Position numbers and translations under genes: made by a program. From Caballeronia glebae (GTDB lineage Bacteria; Pseudomonadota; Gammaproteobacteria; Burkholderiales; Burkholderiaceae), in NCBI RefSeq assembly GCF_001545035.1, contig NZ_FCOJ02000004.1:1-64000 (forward strand): a DNA stretch of 64,000 nucleotides, given 5' to 3'. This document shows positions 23,843-33,852 of the stretch, one piece after another. The notes beneath the pieces were generated by a model. The model was not told where the DNA came from. It searched no databases and was given only the letters and a program-made list of their open reading frames with translations. Position 1 is the stretch's first letter. Each line of letters begins with the position of its first letter.

Positions 23843-26182
23843 TCAACGCACGCGTATCATTGCGACCCTGATCGTCGACGACGCGAACCACATAGTCTCC
23901 GGTTGCCGGCGGCTCCCAAAACAGCGTCGCGCGTGGCGCGACGCCGCCGACGAACGCACCGTCCACAAACCAGTACAACGTGTGAGCACTCGCGTCTGCC
24001 GTTGCGGTGAATGCAATCCGCGAAGACTCGGTTCGGTCGGAGCGTATTGCATACGTGCTGCTACGCAGTGGCGAAAGAATGCGCGGCTCTCACCGTCAAT
24101 CTGTCCGCTGGCGTGGCACGCGTTGTTTTGCGGCACGGCCCGACGCGGGATGCCCGCACGCGCAAATACCGTTTGTAGGTCCGATGGCCAGAACTCGAAT
24201 ACTTCGACGTGCGTGCGCTTGTCCGCGTAAGGCGCACACGCGGGCTTGCCTGTCGCGTCGTCGATCACGACGGGCCGATGAACCGTGCTCACGCGAATCG
24301 GCGATTTCCCCGGGATGAACCATGTCCAGCCTTTTTGCGGACACCATTCGTTCGGCAAGTCGCCGCTCGCCAGGCAAATCTGCACGCGTTTCAAGCCGCG
24401 AGGCGCATGCCGTTCGCCTTGGGTGACGGGATGTTCCGCCTGCATGGCATCGATGATCTGAAAGAAGAGCGGAGCGGCCGCATCGATACCGACGAACGAC
24501 GCGTTGCTGGAATTATCGAAATTGCCCACCCACGCGACGAGCGCGTACTGCCCAAACACGCCTGCCGTCCACGCGTCGCGGAACGACCATGACGTGCCCG
24601 TTTTCCAATACACGGGCACGCGCGATGATGCCGCGCCGCTCGCGTCATCGGGACGTGAATGCTGGCGTAGCATGTCCATCGTCATGAAGCTGGCTTGCGC
24701 GCTCAGCAGGCGTCGCGGCGCCGTGCGAGGCTGTGTCGCGCGCAAGCGCAACGGTTCGTAAAGACCGTCGTTTGCCAGCATCGCATAAAGGCTCGCCAGA
24801 TTCTGCATGGTCACTTCGCCGCCTCCCAACACGAGCGACAGGCCATAGTGCTGCGGGCTCGCCATGCGCCGGACGTCCGCGGATTGCAGAAACTGATATA
24901 GATCCGGGTTCTTCAATTGCGCGGCAATCCATACCGCGGGCACATTGCGGCTGCGGTTCAGTGCATCGGTTGCGGTAATGGGACCGAGGAAGTGACCATC
25001 GAAATTCTCCGGCGCGTAGGGACCGAAGGCGGTCGGCACGTCGCGCAGCACGGTTTGCGGATGCAGGATTCCCTGATCGAAGCCCAGCGCGTAGATGAAC
25101 GGCTTGAGCGTGGAGCCCGGCGAGCGTCGCGCAAGCGTGCCGTTCACCTGACCATCGATTGACCGGTCAGAAAAATTCGCCGAGCCGACCAAGGCCTTTA
25201 TGCTCATGTCACGCGTATCGACGAGTATTGCGGCGGCGTTTCGAACACCGCGCGAACCGAAGCGATTGACGTAGCGACTGATTTGACGTTCGACGGTCCG
25301 CTGCATGTCGACATTGATCGTCGTGTCGAGTCTCGCGGCGTCTTCATTGTCCTCGCCGCTCCAAGCGTTTCGTGCCGCGAGAGCCTGATTGACCGCATGC
25401 GGAGCATCGAATGGCATGTTCGCAAGTGTTCGCAGCGCTAACGGCAGGCCGAAAAGCGCTCGTTGCGCCGCGTCCTCCGGATGTCGTATGAGCCAGCGTG
25501 CATACAGGCGATTGCGCGCGGTCGTCAAGGCGGTGTTGATCTGCGTTTGCCTTGCGCGTATGCGTTGCGCGGGGTCTTGCGGAATGACCGCGAGCGCGAG
25601 CGCCTCGGGCAAGCTCAGGTGGTCCGCCGACTTGGCGAAATAAATGAGGCTCGCCGCCCCCGCGCCTTCGACATTGCGGCCATACGGAACATCGTTCAGA
25701 TAGGCTTCGAGGATCTGCCGCTTCGAATAGAACAGCTCCAGTTGCACCGCGCGCACAATCTGTCGAAGTTTGCCTGCCGGCGTGCGCGTGTTGATCTGCC
25801 ATAGCGAGCGCGCGAGTTGCATTGTGATCGTGGAGCCGCCCTGCGGACTGCCTCCTCGCACGTACGTGACCCACGCGCCACGCGCGATGCCGTATGGATT
25901 GAAGCCCGGATGCCAGCGATACCATCGGTCTTCGTGCAGCAGTACTGCCTCGACGAGTTGTGGCGAAACGCGATCGAGCGGCACCCACAGCCGATAACGA
26001 TCGTCCTTGGCGAGCGTGAGTCGCAAAAGTCTGCCGTGATCGTCGTACACCGCGGTGGATGACGGCTTCCAGTCCGCAAACGCCGCATGCGGCCAAAGGC
26101 GGATGCCGGCGACCACAGCGAACGCGACGAGCGCGCCCGCGAACCAGTAGTGCCAGTCGTGCCGGACGCGGATTGCAGGCAT
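23843..26182 (-). CDS. pbpC: Penicillin-binding protein 1C
   Basis: A 779-residue bifunctional class A PBP that polymerises and crosslinks peptidoglycan. A single N-terminal membrane anchor lies at residues about 12-30. The glycosyltransferase domain has LLHEDRWYRWHPG (catalytic Glu at 84) and GGSTITMQLARSLW. The transpeptidase has the SxxK serine at about residue 357 (GSTLKPF), SRNVP, and WKTGTSW as KTG box. A C-terminal BiPBP_C-like region ends the protein. ATG at 26182 gives the canonical short cytoplasmic tail. It begins 19 bp after the alpha-2-macroglobulin gene, the conserved yfhM-pbpC pairing. Confidence 0.95.
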   Translation of the reverse strand: MPAIRVRHDWHYWFAGALVAFAVVAGIRLWPHAAFADWKPSSTAVYDDHGRLLRLTLAKDDRYRLWVPLDRVSPQLVEAVLLHEDRWYRWHPGFNPYGIARGAWVTYVRGGSPQGGSTITMQLARSLWQINTRTPAGKLRQIVRAVQLELFYSKRQILEAYLNDVPYGRNVEGAGAASLIYFAKSADHLSLPEALALAVIPQDPAQRIRARQTQINTALTTARNRLYARWLIRHPEDAAQRALFGLPLALRTLANMPFDAPHAVNQALAARNAWSGEDNEDAARLDTTINVDMQRTVERQISRYVNRFGSRGVRNAAAILVDTRDMSIKALVGSANFSDRSIDGQVNGTLARRSPGSTLKPFIYALGFDQGILHPQTVLRDVPTAFGPYAPENFDGHFLGPITATDALNRSRNVPAVWIAAQLKNPDLYQFLQSADVRRMASPQHYGLSLVLGGGEVTMQNLASLYAMLANDGLYEPLRLRATQPRTAPRRLLSAQASFMTMDMLRQHSRPDDASGAASSRVPVYWKTGTSWSFRDAWTAGVFGQYALVAWVGNFDNSSNASFVGIDAAAPLFFQIIDAMQAEHPVTQGERHAPRGLKRVQICLASGDLPNEWCPQKGWTWFIPGKSPIRVSTVHRPVVIDDATGKPACAPYADKRTHVEVFEFWPSDLQTVFARAGIPRRAVPQNNACHASGQIDGESRAFFRHCVAARMQYAPTEPSLRGLHSPQRQTRVLTRCTGLWTVRSSAASRHARRCFGSRRQPETMWFASSTIRVAMIRVR

Positions 26183-26201
26183 GGCCGCTATCGAAGAACG
26201 C

Positions 26202-29200
26202 TCACTGTGAGCGTTCCACTTCGAGCATCGCGCCGCCCGCCGATTGCGCATTGATCCGGCGGTCATATCGCGATTCGCCGAATGCGGGCGGCACATTGAA
26301 ACGACCTGCGTTGGTCGCTCTTATGCGATAGATGAACTCCTGCACATGACTCGTTGCCTGGCCGTGGATCACCACGCGATCTTCGCGCACCTGTGCATCA
26401 TCCGATGCAAAGGTAGAACCCGGTTGCGCAATGGACGAACGCGACGCCGTTGCAGTACCCGCGCCGTTGTCGCCTTGCTCGTCTGCGTTATCGCTAGCTG
26501 CATCCACGTCAGAGGAAGGGAACGTCTGCACTGGCTCGAAGCCGCCCGGCAGCAAATCGACGATAGCGATATCGCCGGTATTGCGGTCGCTGGTTGCGCG
26601 CACTTTGAGATGCACGTCGATCTCGTCGCCAACGATGATCTTGTTTAGTGGTTTGCCGTTCTTGTCCGTGTATTCGCGAATGATCTCGATGCCGTTGCTG
26701 ATCGCCTTGACCGGCGCGGCACGGTCATAACCGGATTGCAGCGCGCTCCACCATGCGGGCAGCGCGCTGCCATTGACGATGTCGACGCGCGTTGCCGCGT
26801 TGCCCCATTTCGCCGAGCGTAGGACATCGCCCTGAATCGACGATATGTCCTTGGGCAAGACGCCTGCTCGCCACTCGTTGATCGCGAGTTTGTCGACGCC
26901 GTTCGCACCCGCGCGTGCGTATGCATTCAGCGCTAGGATGCTGAACGCGGACGACAACGTGTTGTAGTAGCCCTGTTCCAGCGATGTCGAAAGATTCTCG
27001 ATCGCTTGCGGCGGCAACTTGCTCACACGCTCTGGAAAGTGCTTCGCGAGGAGGTAGAGCACACTTGCGTCGCGCGTAAGGGGATCGATGAAGTAGCCGT
27101 AGTTGAATGAATCGTTACGCGACGATTTACGTTCGAGTAACGCTTGCGGTCCCGCGATCAACTGCGCGGCTTCCTTGTTTTCCTTCAACAGTTGGTAAGA
27201 CGCGGCGAGCCACGCTGCGGCAAGATCGTGTTTCCACGCCTTCGGATACCCGTCTTGCAGACGCTTTTGCACCGCGGCCAGTTCGTTGGTTGTCACATTG
27301 CCCTGACGCGTGAGCAAATACACGGCATAAGCGCGCTGCCGCAACAGGTCGAGCGAATTGAGCCGCTCGTCCGACGCGAGTTGATGCAGATAGCGGTTTC
27401 CGGCATCGATCATGTCTGATGGCACCACGATGCCGCGCTCGCGTGCATCGAGCAGCACTTGCATGACATAGGCCGACACGAATGGCTCGGAATCCGGAGT
27501 CGCCGTGCACAGACCGAATCCGCCTTGCGCATTCTGACGCGTGCGCAAATGGTCGAAGAATTGCGCGGTCATGTCTGCTATCGGTGCCCGTCCGAGGGCC
27601 GGCTCCAGCGAAGTAACTGGCGGCACACCAGTGACGTTGAACAGACGCGGCACCATCGAACTCGTCATAGGCTCGGTGCAATCTTGATCGACGTTTTCCA
27701 GGTAGGCGGCGAGCCCGGCCGTGAAAACCGCCGGCGCGTTCGACACGTTCGCTTCGCGCGTGGCATAGGCGTCGTACATCTGACGCAGATCGCGCACGCT
27801 CGCATGGCCGCCCGCATCTAGCCGCCCGAAGTCCACTTGCGTGCGATACGGCGCGGCAGGACGCACTGACACTTCCACATGCTGCCGTGCCGATCTGTCA
27901 CCGTAGCGCGCTTCGAAATTCAGCGCACCCGCGCCGAGCGTTTGAGTCGCCTTGATACGGAAGACCACGACACCTTCGTGCAACGGCGCAAGGGACAGAC
28001 TTCTTGTCGTCGTCCCGAGCACCTGAAATTGCGGACCGGCCGAGAGCGCGACGGTCACGGGCACCGGCTTGTCGCTCGCGCCGGTGAGATTGTTTGCGAC
28101 GCCTACACTAAGCTCCGCTTCGTCGCCCGGAGCGAGCGTCGTGGGAACGTTCGGTGAGAGCAGGAAATCGCCGCGCACCGTGGTGGAACCTTCAAAGGTG
28201 CCGATGCGATCCGCCGAAACCGCCACCGCCATCACGCGCAGCTTGCCGTTGAACGAGTCCGGCACGGTATAGGACAGACGCGCGCTGCCCTTCACATCGA
28301 CGATGCCCGACCAATACGCCACAGGCTCCTCATGCTTACGCCTGAAAGGATTCAGATGGCGTCCGACAGCGTCGTCGGCGTCGCCGCCGGGCGCGGCCAT
28401 TGCCATCACCTTTTCGAAGTCCGGCAGGATCAGATCGAGAATCTGCGAGGTGTCCACTTCCAGCATGCGTTTGCGGAAAAAGAATTGCAGCGGGTCGGCG
28501 AGCTTGTAGCGCGCGACCTGCAAAATGCCCTCGTCGACGGCAAACACGACGACCTTCGCGGGCCGCGCCGTGGTCACGTTGAAGTTGACTGTTTCGCCGG
28601 GCTTCACGAGCGCAGGGGCATCGACGGTAAGTGTATTTCTCCGCGCGTCGAGGTTCACGGAAAATGGCGCAACGCCGTAGCTCAACGGACTCATGAAAAT
28701 CTCGTCGGACGATGGATCGCGGATGTACTGCACATTGATATAGCCGTTGCCCTCGAAGTCCGCGGGCACTTTGATGGTCTGCACGGAGCTCGTCGTGTCC
28801 GCATGGAACCATGCGTGCGCATACACCTTGTCGCGCTCGATGGTAATGAGTCCGCTGCCCGCATAAGGCGCGCGAATGGCGATCTCCACGCGCTCGCCAG
28901 GCTTGTAGTCATGCTTGCTCAGACTCACTTGCAATTCCGCGTTGCGGTCGAGCGAACGAGTGACGTTGGCTTCGCCCGCGACCGAGTACCCGATGCGGTT
29001 CACTTCCGTGCCGTCCGCGCGGCGTATCAGCAGCGCGTAATTGCCCGGCTGGTCGGTGCGCAGTGCATAGTCGAGGCCCGTGGAAGGCAGCGCCAGTTTC
29101 TTCTCGTCGACCGGCACTTCTTTCATGCGCGATTCATATTTGTATGCGCCGGAATCCTGTTTGGTGAGGACGGAAACATAGCGTAGCTCCACGGTTTGCG

Positions 29201-32180
29201 CACGCAAGTCGCCGAGCGCAATCGCTTTGGCATTCGGGTCGATACCGATAAGGCGCACCGTGCGCGGGCTTCCACGCTTCACGTAGTCGAGATCGTCGAC
29301 GGATTTGTAGCCCACGAGCCAGTCGTTGCCCGAGACCATGGTGCGCGTCCCAGCCGTGACGCTGCGCGCACCCTCTCGGTCGAATGTCTTCGCCTCGAAA
29401 TAGAGTTGATAGGTCGCATCGGCGTACTTCTTGAGATCGAGGTCGAACTCGGCATGGCCCTTGTCGTCGGTCTTGCGGTCTTCGAGCGAGATCGAGTAGC
29501 CCTCCTGCGCGCGACGTGGATCGAAGAAGCGATATCCCTTCCAGTCACGGAACGAAGGCCAGGTCGGGCGCAGGATCAGCGAGGCGCTCACGCGTCGGCC
29601 CGCAGCGGGCGTTCCGGACAGATTCTGCGCATCGACGATGCCCTTCACGCCGTCGGGCTTTATCCAACCGTCGGTTGCCTGCTGCGAAAACCGCGCATCG
29701 ACCTTCATGCTATCGGGCATGAATTCCTTGACTTGCACGCTTACGCTGCCAACCGGTTCCTCGGCCGGTTTGTGATTCTTCACGATATAGAGATTGACGG
29801 TCCACGCGCCCGTAGGCGCGGTGTCGGCCGGCGTGAAGCTCAATTCGGTCAGTCCGGAAGCATCGACTGTAACGGTCTGACGCTTCATCGTGATCCCGCG
29901 CGGGTCGACGATTTCGGCTTGCAATGGCACATTTTCCGGGCTGCGCGCCCAATTGGCCGCGCGCACGATCATGCCGACGTGAACGGGTTCGCCGGGACGA
30001 TACAGACCGCGATCGGAGAACAGATAAGCGGACAGTTGGCCTTGATTGGTCGCGTTCTGCTCGCCGCCGACATCGAAGCGAGAGAAGTCCAGACGTCGGT
30101 CGGTCGCGGACACGGGCAGGAACGACATGTCATCGCCGCTCTGCACGAGATAGAGTTGCGGTCGCTTTTCCCGGTCGAGCCCCTTGAACGTGGGGAAGTG
30201 CGCCGCTCCGTCCGGCGTGGTCGTCTGAGTGAACAGGGTTTGCCCGTTCGTCGCCAGCACGGACACGGTTGCACCAGCCACAGGACGTCCCGTGCGGATG
30301 GACTGCACGAACACGTCCTGACTTCCGTCGAGCGCGCGCTTCACGAGCATGCCGAGATCGGTCACGACGATCAGGCGCGTGTCTTGTGAATTGTCGTTTG
30401 CCTCTGCGTCGTCCGCACGGTCGGTGTCCGAATCGTCGTTTGCATCCGTGCCTGGCGTGTCGTCATCGGCGCTGGCGTCGGATTTCTTCGACTTCGTGGC
30501 GGGATCGAAGGCGGACAGATGCAGCAGGAAGACGCCTCGCCGGCCGCTCTTGATGAACTGGCCCAGATCCACGCCTTCATAGTGCGCCTTGCCAGGATCG
30601 TTCGCGGGAAAGCCGCGCTTCACTTCGAAGCGCTCGACGATGTGATCCTCATCGAAGTTCCACTTGAGCGAAGGCTGCGCATACGAGCCTTCGTTGAAAC
30701 TCACCAGATTCTGAATTTGCTCGGGCACAACGCGGCCGATTTCGAGCTTCATGCCGGGCAGATTGTGCGACACGATGGAAATGCGCTTGCTGCCGCTCAT
30801 CGACAGCAACGAGCCGTTAGCCATGAAGCGCAGCAGCTTCGGATAGGCTGGTACGGTGAGCGTGGTTTTCATTGACGCGCCGAGCAGATAGCCGCCCGAC
30901 GACTTGAGACCGGAATCGACGCGCACATAGATTCGGGCGCCGGGATCCGCGCGAAACTTGAAGCTTTGCGTTGATGCGTACTCTTCATCCGTCGGCACGG
31001 ATTCCAACGTGAGCGGTTGGGCTTGCTTGATCAGGGCTTCACTGACCTCTTCGGTTTGCCACTCATAGGGCGGCCCGTCGCTGGACTGATCGACGGCCGG
31101 CTTGCGCTTGGGCAAGACCCATGCCTTGGTGCGAGACGCCAGTTCTTCGGCACGCACAGCATCGCTCGTTTCCACGACAAGAACCTGCTCCGGCTCGAAG
31201 CGGTCATTGTCGACAAGCGTGGGCGAGATCTTTGCAATCGCAAGGCTGTAAAGGCCCGGGACATTGACGGACGCCTGCAGCGCGTCCGTGGTCTGATTGC
31301 CGCCGTGTGAGCTCTTCAATCCGCTGTCGACATTGAGCCGCGCAGTCAGCGCATCGCGCGGAATATCGAGGGGTTCCGAACGAACCCAGGCGTTGAGTTT
31401 TGCTTCGTCATAGATGACAGAGTAGCGCAAGGCCTTGACGGGTTTATCGTCGCGCCCCAAAAGCGCGAGCGCAATGCGCTTTTCGAAACCCACTGGGTCC
31501 ACAGGGTAGTTGAAGCGAACCTGAATGAGCGCTTGTCGGGACGCAGGGCTGAGCGCATTCTGACTGAGCTCGGCTGGTCCGACTCGCGCGGTGAACTTTT
31601 TTACATCGAATTCGAAGTTATCGTCTTTCAGCGTGATCTGTGGCGCAAAGAGTTCTTTCCCGTCGAAGCCGGCCTTGATATGCGCACCCACAGGCCAGTC
31701 GTTTGCCGGCGTGAAGCGCAACGTGTGATCGTCCGGCCAAGTCCAATCTCCTTTGAGGGAAGGGCTCATGGTGATGCCACCCGTGACCGGCTTGCCAACG
31801 CGCTCGAGTGCAGCTACGGATCGCGAAAAGCGCAACTCAAGCGGATGTGGGGAGATTTTGGGCCGACCGTCGGAATCCACGTATGAACTCACCTCCGGCG
31901 CTACGACCTTGAATGTCGCAAGGTTCGGCTCGACGGGCCGGGGTCTGTGCTGATACCAGTGCCATCCGTACCAGGCGCTCCCTGCGATGAGGAGTGCGCC
32001 TGCGGCATGGAAGGGCTTATGACGCACCGTTTTGAGCGCCACGCACGACCATGCCGGCGCGCGCCATGACACGCTTCCAAAGATCGCTTTGAGAATCACC
32101 TGTCCATACTTCAGCATGAACAGCAGTAAGGAGCCGACTAGGCGGATCGGGAACAGTACCAGCGCGCGCAACAGCTTCAT
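26202..32180 (-). CDS. Bacterial alpha-2-macroglobulin family protein
   Basis: A 1992-residue YfhM-type alpha-2-macroglobulin, a periplasmic protease trap thought to guard the envelope when PBP1C repairs the wall. N-terminal hydrophobic segments at about 5-35 and 58-75 anchor it; there is no lipobox, unlike the E. coli lipoprotein. MG-domain sequences such as FSDRGLYRPGEPVHVGMIVR and the bait/A2M region VKPGETVNFNV and LSPNVPTTLAPGDEAEL are clear. The thioester site, normally Cys-x-Glu-Gln, reads DQDCTEPMTS (Cys about 1501), so the Gln needed for the thioester is replaced by Pro. An acidic low-complexity insert (DSDTDRADDAEANDN) lies at about residues 575-600. Confidence 0.93.
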   Translation of the reverse strand: MKLLRALVLFPIRLVGSLLLFMLKYGQVILKAIFGSVSWRAPAWSCVALKTVRHKPFHAAGALLIAGSAWYGWHWYQHRPRPVEPNLATFKVVAPEVSSYVDSDGRPKISPHPLELRFSRSVAALERVGKPVTGGITMSPSLKGDWTWPDDHTLRFTPANDWPVGAHIKAGFDGKELFAPQITLKDDNFEFDVKKFTARVGPAELSQNALSPASRQALIQVRFNYPVDPVGFEKRIALALLGRDDKPVKALRYSVIYDEAKLNAWVRSEPLDIPRDALTARLNVDSGLKSSHGGNQTTDALQASVNVPGLYSLAIAKISPTLVDNDRFEPEQVLVVETSDAVRAEELASRTKAWVLPKRKPAVDQSSDGPPYEWQTEEVSEALIKQAQPLTLESVPTDEEYASTQSFKFRADPGARIYVRVDSGLKSSGGYLLGASMKTTLTVPAYPKLLRFMANGSLLSMSGSKRISIVSHNLPGMKLEIGRVVPEQIQNLVSFNEGSYAQPSLKWNFDEDHIVERFEVKRGFPANDPGKAHYEGVDLGQFIKSGRRGVFLLHLSAFDPATKSKKSDASADDDTPGTDANDDSDTDRADDAEANDNSQDTRLIVVTDLGMLVKRALDGSQDVFVQSIRTGRPVAGATVSVLATNGQTLFTQTTTPDGAAHFPTFKGLDREKRPQLYLVQSGDDMSFLPVSATDRRLDFSRFDVGGEQNATNQGQLSAYLFSDRGLYRPGEPVHVGMIVRAANWARSPENVPLQAEIVDPRGITMKRQTVTVDASGLTELSFTPADTAPTGAWTVNLYIVKNHKPAEEPVGSVSVQVKEFMPDSMKVDARFSQQATDGWIKPDGVKGIVDAQNLSGTPAAGRRVSASLILRPTWPSFRDWKGYRFFDPRRAQEGYSISLEDRKTDDKGHAEFDLDLKKYADATYQLYFEAKTFDREGARSVTAGTRTMVSGNDWLVGYKSVDDLDYVKRGSPRTVRLIGIDPNAKAIALGDLRAQTVELRYVSVLTKQDSGAYKYESRMKEVPVDEKKLALPSTGLDYALRTDQPGNYALLIRRADGTEVNRIGYSVAGEANVTRSLDRNAELQVSLSKHDYKPGERVEIAIRAPYAGSGLITIERDKVYAHAWFHADTTSSVQTIKVPADFEGNGYINVQYIRDPSSDEIFMSPLSYGVAPFSVNLDARRNTLTVDAPALVKPGETVNFNVTTARPAKVVVFAVDEGILQVARYKLADPLQFFFRKRMLEVDTSQILDLILPDFEKVMAMAAPGGDADDAVGRHLNPFRRKHEEPVAYWSGIVDVKGSARLSYTVPDSFNGKLRVMAVAVSADRIGTFEGSTTVRGDFLLSPNVPTTLAPGDEAELSVGVANNLTGASDKPVPVTVALSAGPQFQVLGTTTRSLSLAPLHEGVVVFRIKATQTLGAGALNFEARYGDRSARQHVEVSVRPAAPYRTQVDFGRLDAGGHASVRDLRQMYDAYATREANVSNAPAVFTAGLAAYLENVDQDCTEPMTSSMVPRLFNVTGVPPVTSLEPALGRAPIADMTAQFFDHLRTRQNAQGGFGLCTATPDSEPFVSAYVMQVLLDARERGIVVPSDMIDAGNRYLHQLASDERLNSLDLLRQRAYAVYLLTRQGNVTTNELAAVQKRLQDGYPKAWKHDLAAAWLAASYQLLKENKEAAQLIAGPQALLERKSSRNDSFNYGYFIDPLTRDASVLYLLAKHFPERVSKLPPQAIENLSTSLEQGYYNTLSSAFSILALNAYARAGANGVDKLAINEWRAGVLPKDISSIQGDVLRSAKWGNAATRVDIVNGSALPAWWSALQSGYDRAAPVKAISNGIEIIREYTDKNGKPLNKIIVGDEIDVHLKVRATSDRNTGDIAIVDLLPGGFEPVQTFPSSDVDAASDNADEQGDNGAGTATASRSSIAQPGSTFASDDAQVREDRVVIHGQATSHVQEFIYRIRATNAGRFNVPPAFGESRYDRRINAQSAGGAMLEVERSQ

Positions 32181-32620
32181 GAGTCTTTTGAGTTCTTGTA
32201 GGTTCTTTTGAGTGCCTTAGGACGCCTTCGGATTTCCTCAGAAATGACCAAAGTCAACTCTTCTGCCTGGCATTAAAGAGAACGCATGTCAGAGAGTCGA
32301 TCTCAGCTCAACCCGAAGGTGCCGGGAGTAGAGCGACTGAGCAAGTTGCCGCCCATAGGGGGCATGAAGACGTCGTCCGCGATGTGCGTGGATCGGTTCA
32401 AGTATCGGCTATCCGCGTGCGGCTATCGAAACAAAGCGACGAATGTTTACGATTGCTCGTGGGCTTGGTCTCTGTGTGTTGGATTAGGTCTTCCTCGAAG
32501 TGAGGTCGCGGCGTGAGCTATGTTCCGGTACAGTTCCTTGTCTTCCCAACGACGAAGAGCGCTGTCGAGAAGCGCCTGTTCGACAGGTATCAAGGATTAT
32601 TCGTGGCATCACGACCCGAT
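32181..32620. other. Gene-free stretch upstream of the broken gene
   Basis: About 440 bp between the macroglobulin start and the pseudogene. It must contain the promoter of the macroglobulin-pbpC operon, but I see no convincing box. Open frames here, such as 32286-32516, have no recognisable product. Confidence 0.4.
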
Positions 32621-33001
32621 ATGACAAGCTCGCTCACACTCCCTTCGCGCTCGATCGTCCCCGATGAGCACGATCGCGTGACCGTCAAGCAAAGATCAAA
32701 AGATCGGCATACGATTCTCGTCATCGGGGGCTACGGATTTTTTGGTGAACGGATCTGCAAGGCTCTCACGCAGATCGAAGGCATTCGGGTGATGGCTGGC
32801 GGACGCAACGCTGTCCGAGCAAGCGAGCGCGCTAAGCGGCTTGGCCTGGAGCCCTCCTAGGGCCTGGTCATCGACGCCCGTGCTCCAGATCTCGCACAGC
32901 GCTTTCTTGAGCTTGGCGTGGACTCCGTCATTCATACGGCCGGTCCTTTTCAGGGGCAGGACTATGCGGTGGCGCGATCGGCAATTGCCGCCAAGTGTTA
33001 G
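32621..33001 (+). pseudogene. Truncated saccharopine dehydrogenase-like NAD(P)-binding protein
   Basis: The frame from ATG 32621 encodes a Rossmann start typical of saccharopine dehydrogenase-like proteins (HTILVIGGYGFFGERICKAL, then RVMAGGRNAVRASE). A TAG stop interrupts it at 32858-32860 after GLEPS. The same frame then continues with VIDARAPDLAQRFLELGVDS and IHTAGPFQGQDYAVARSAIA, both typical of the family. It ends abruptly at 32999-33001, about 126 codons in, where intact members continue for over 200 more residues. One nonsense mutation plus a deletion or insertion at the 3' breakpoint make it a pseudogene. Confidence 0.75.
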
Positions 33002-33051
33002 AGCGACTGAAGTGCAACCAGAATAATGCATTAGGGTGTGATGGGCCATGA
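32993..33051 (+). repeat. 59-bp imperfect direct repeat, copy A
   Basis: Roughly three quarters identical to 35215-35273 with no gaps. Both copies read as the same C-terminal coding frame, VL-RLKC-QNNALGC, ending in TGA. Copy A starts within the last codons of the broken saccharopine-dehydrogenase-like gene, so it marks the recombination junction. Confidence 0.8.
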
Positions 33052-33154
33052 ATCATGACGCAGACTCGATCAGGCAGTAGAACCAAACTAACGTCACAAT
33101 CAGAGATCCAACTCAAATCGTTTTTCTCAAAGGTTGGCTGAATAGAGTGGACGA

Positions 33155-33421
33155 TTGAGTTTCTTTTCAAAAAAGGAAGATGGCGGTGCGCTCGCAAACT
33201 TCGTGAATACAGGTAAAGGCACGGTCGACGATGCACAGTACGCCGCAGCCAAGGAATGGGCGTCGATCGCGGTGCCTAGTGAAATGCCCATAAATAACGG
33301 TGCGATCTCCAACGGCTCTATGTCCTATTACCAATCCGGCGCGAATAGCGCATTTATGGGCTCAATCAATAAACTTGGTGCATTGCTGAAAAGAGTTGCT
33401 TTTGAGTTAGGTCAGCACTAA
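33155..33421 (+). pseudogene. C-terminal fragment of an unidentified protein
   Basis: An 88-codon frame opening with TTG and lacking a ribosome site, so probably the tail of a longer lost gene. It includes LANFVNTGKGTVDDAQ, AAKEWASIAVPSEMPINNG and GSMSYYQSGANSAFMGS. The sequence looks like a real protein end (ordered, no low complexity). I cannot name the family. Its position just before two LprI-like genes makes the end of a secreted cell-wall-acting effector a reasonable guess, but no catalytic residues are seen. Confidence 0.4.
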
Positions 33422-33459
33422 ATCGCCAGTCAGATAATTCCGAGAGCCTAAATGAGATC

Positions 33460-33852
33460 ATGAGATACGTGTTAATTTTACTTTTATTGCTGAGCGCCCA
33501 TGTTAGGGCTGAAACGAGAGAGTACTCGCAGGAATATCAAAGATGCATAATAAAGGGTGAGAATATCGACGGGAAGGCTGCTTGTGTGACGCGAGAAATC
33601 GGTCTCCAAAAAAAACGCCTGAACGCTGTATATGGAAAGTTATCGGTTAGACTTTCGGAAACGGACAGAAGTTTTTTGGATAAAGTTCAACATGACTGGC
33701 TTACATGGCGAGATGGGAATTACGGTTTCCTGTCCGAGCATGTAGCTGGTGAATACGTTACAACGAGAAGGACGAGCCTAGATTTTCTTCTCAATGCGGT
33801 ATATGACCGCGCTGACGAATTAGAAGTGATTTTGACGGAACTCGGCGATTAA
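33460..33852 (+). CDS. LprI-like (DUF1311) secreted protein
   Basis: A 130-residue protein with a signal peptide (VLILLLLLSAHVRA, cleavage before ETREYS). The mature part follows the lysozyme-inhibitor LprI N-terminal pattern: spaced cysteines (CIIKGENIDGKAAC), LNAVYGKLSVRLSE and VQHDWLTWRDGNYG. Related proteins inhibit lysozyme-like muramidases in the periplasm. Base composition is AT-richer than the surrounding genome, suggesting transfer. It may be an immunity protein against a peptidoglycan-degrading effector; this is inference from family and context. Confidence 0.7.
   Translation: MRYVLILLLLLSAHVRAETREYSQEYQRCIIKGENIDGKAACVTREIGLQKKRLNAVYGKLSVRLSETDRSFLDKVQHDWLTWRDGNYGFLSEHVAGEYVTTRRTSLDFLLNAVYDRADELEVILTELGD

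Noticed and set aside
32286..32516. 76-codon plus-strand frame upstream of the pseudogene
   Set aside because: No ribosome site, motif or biased composition typical of a gene.
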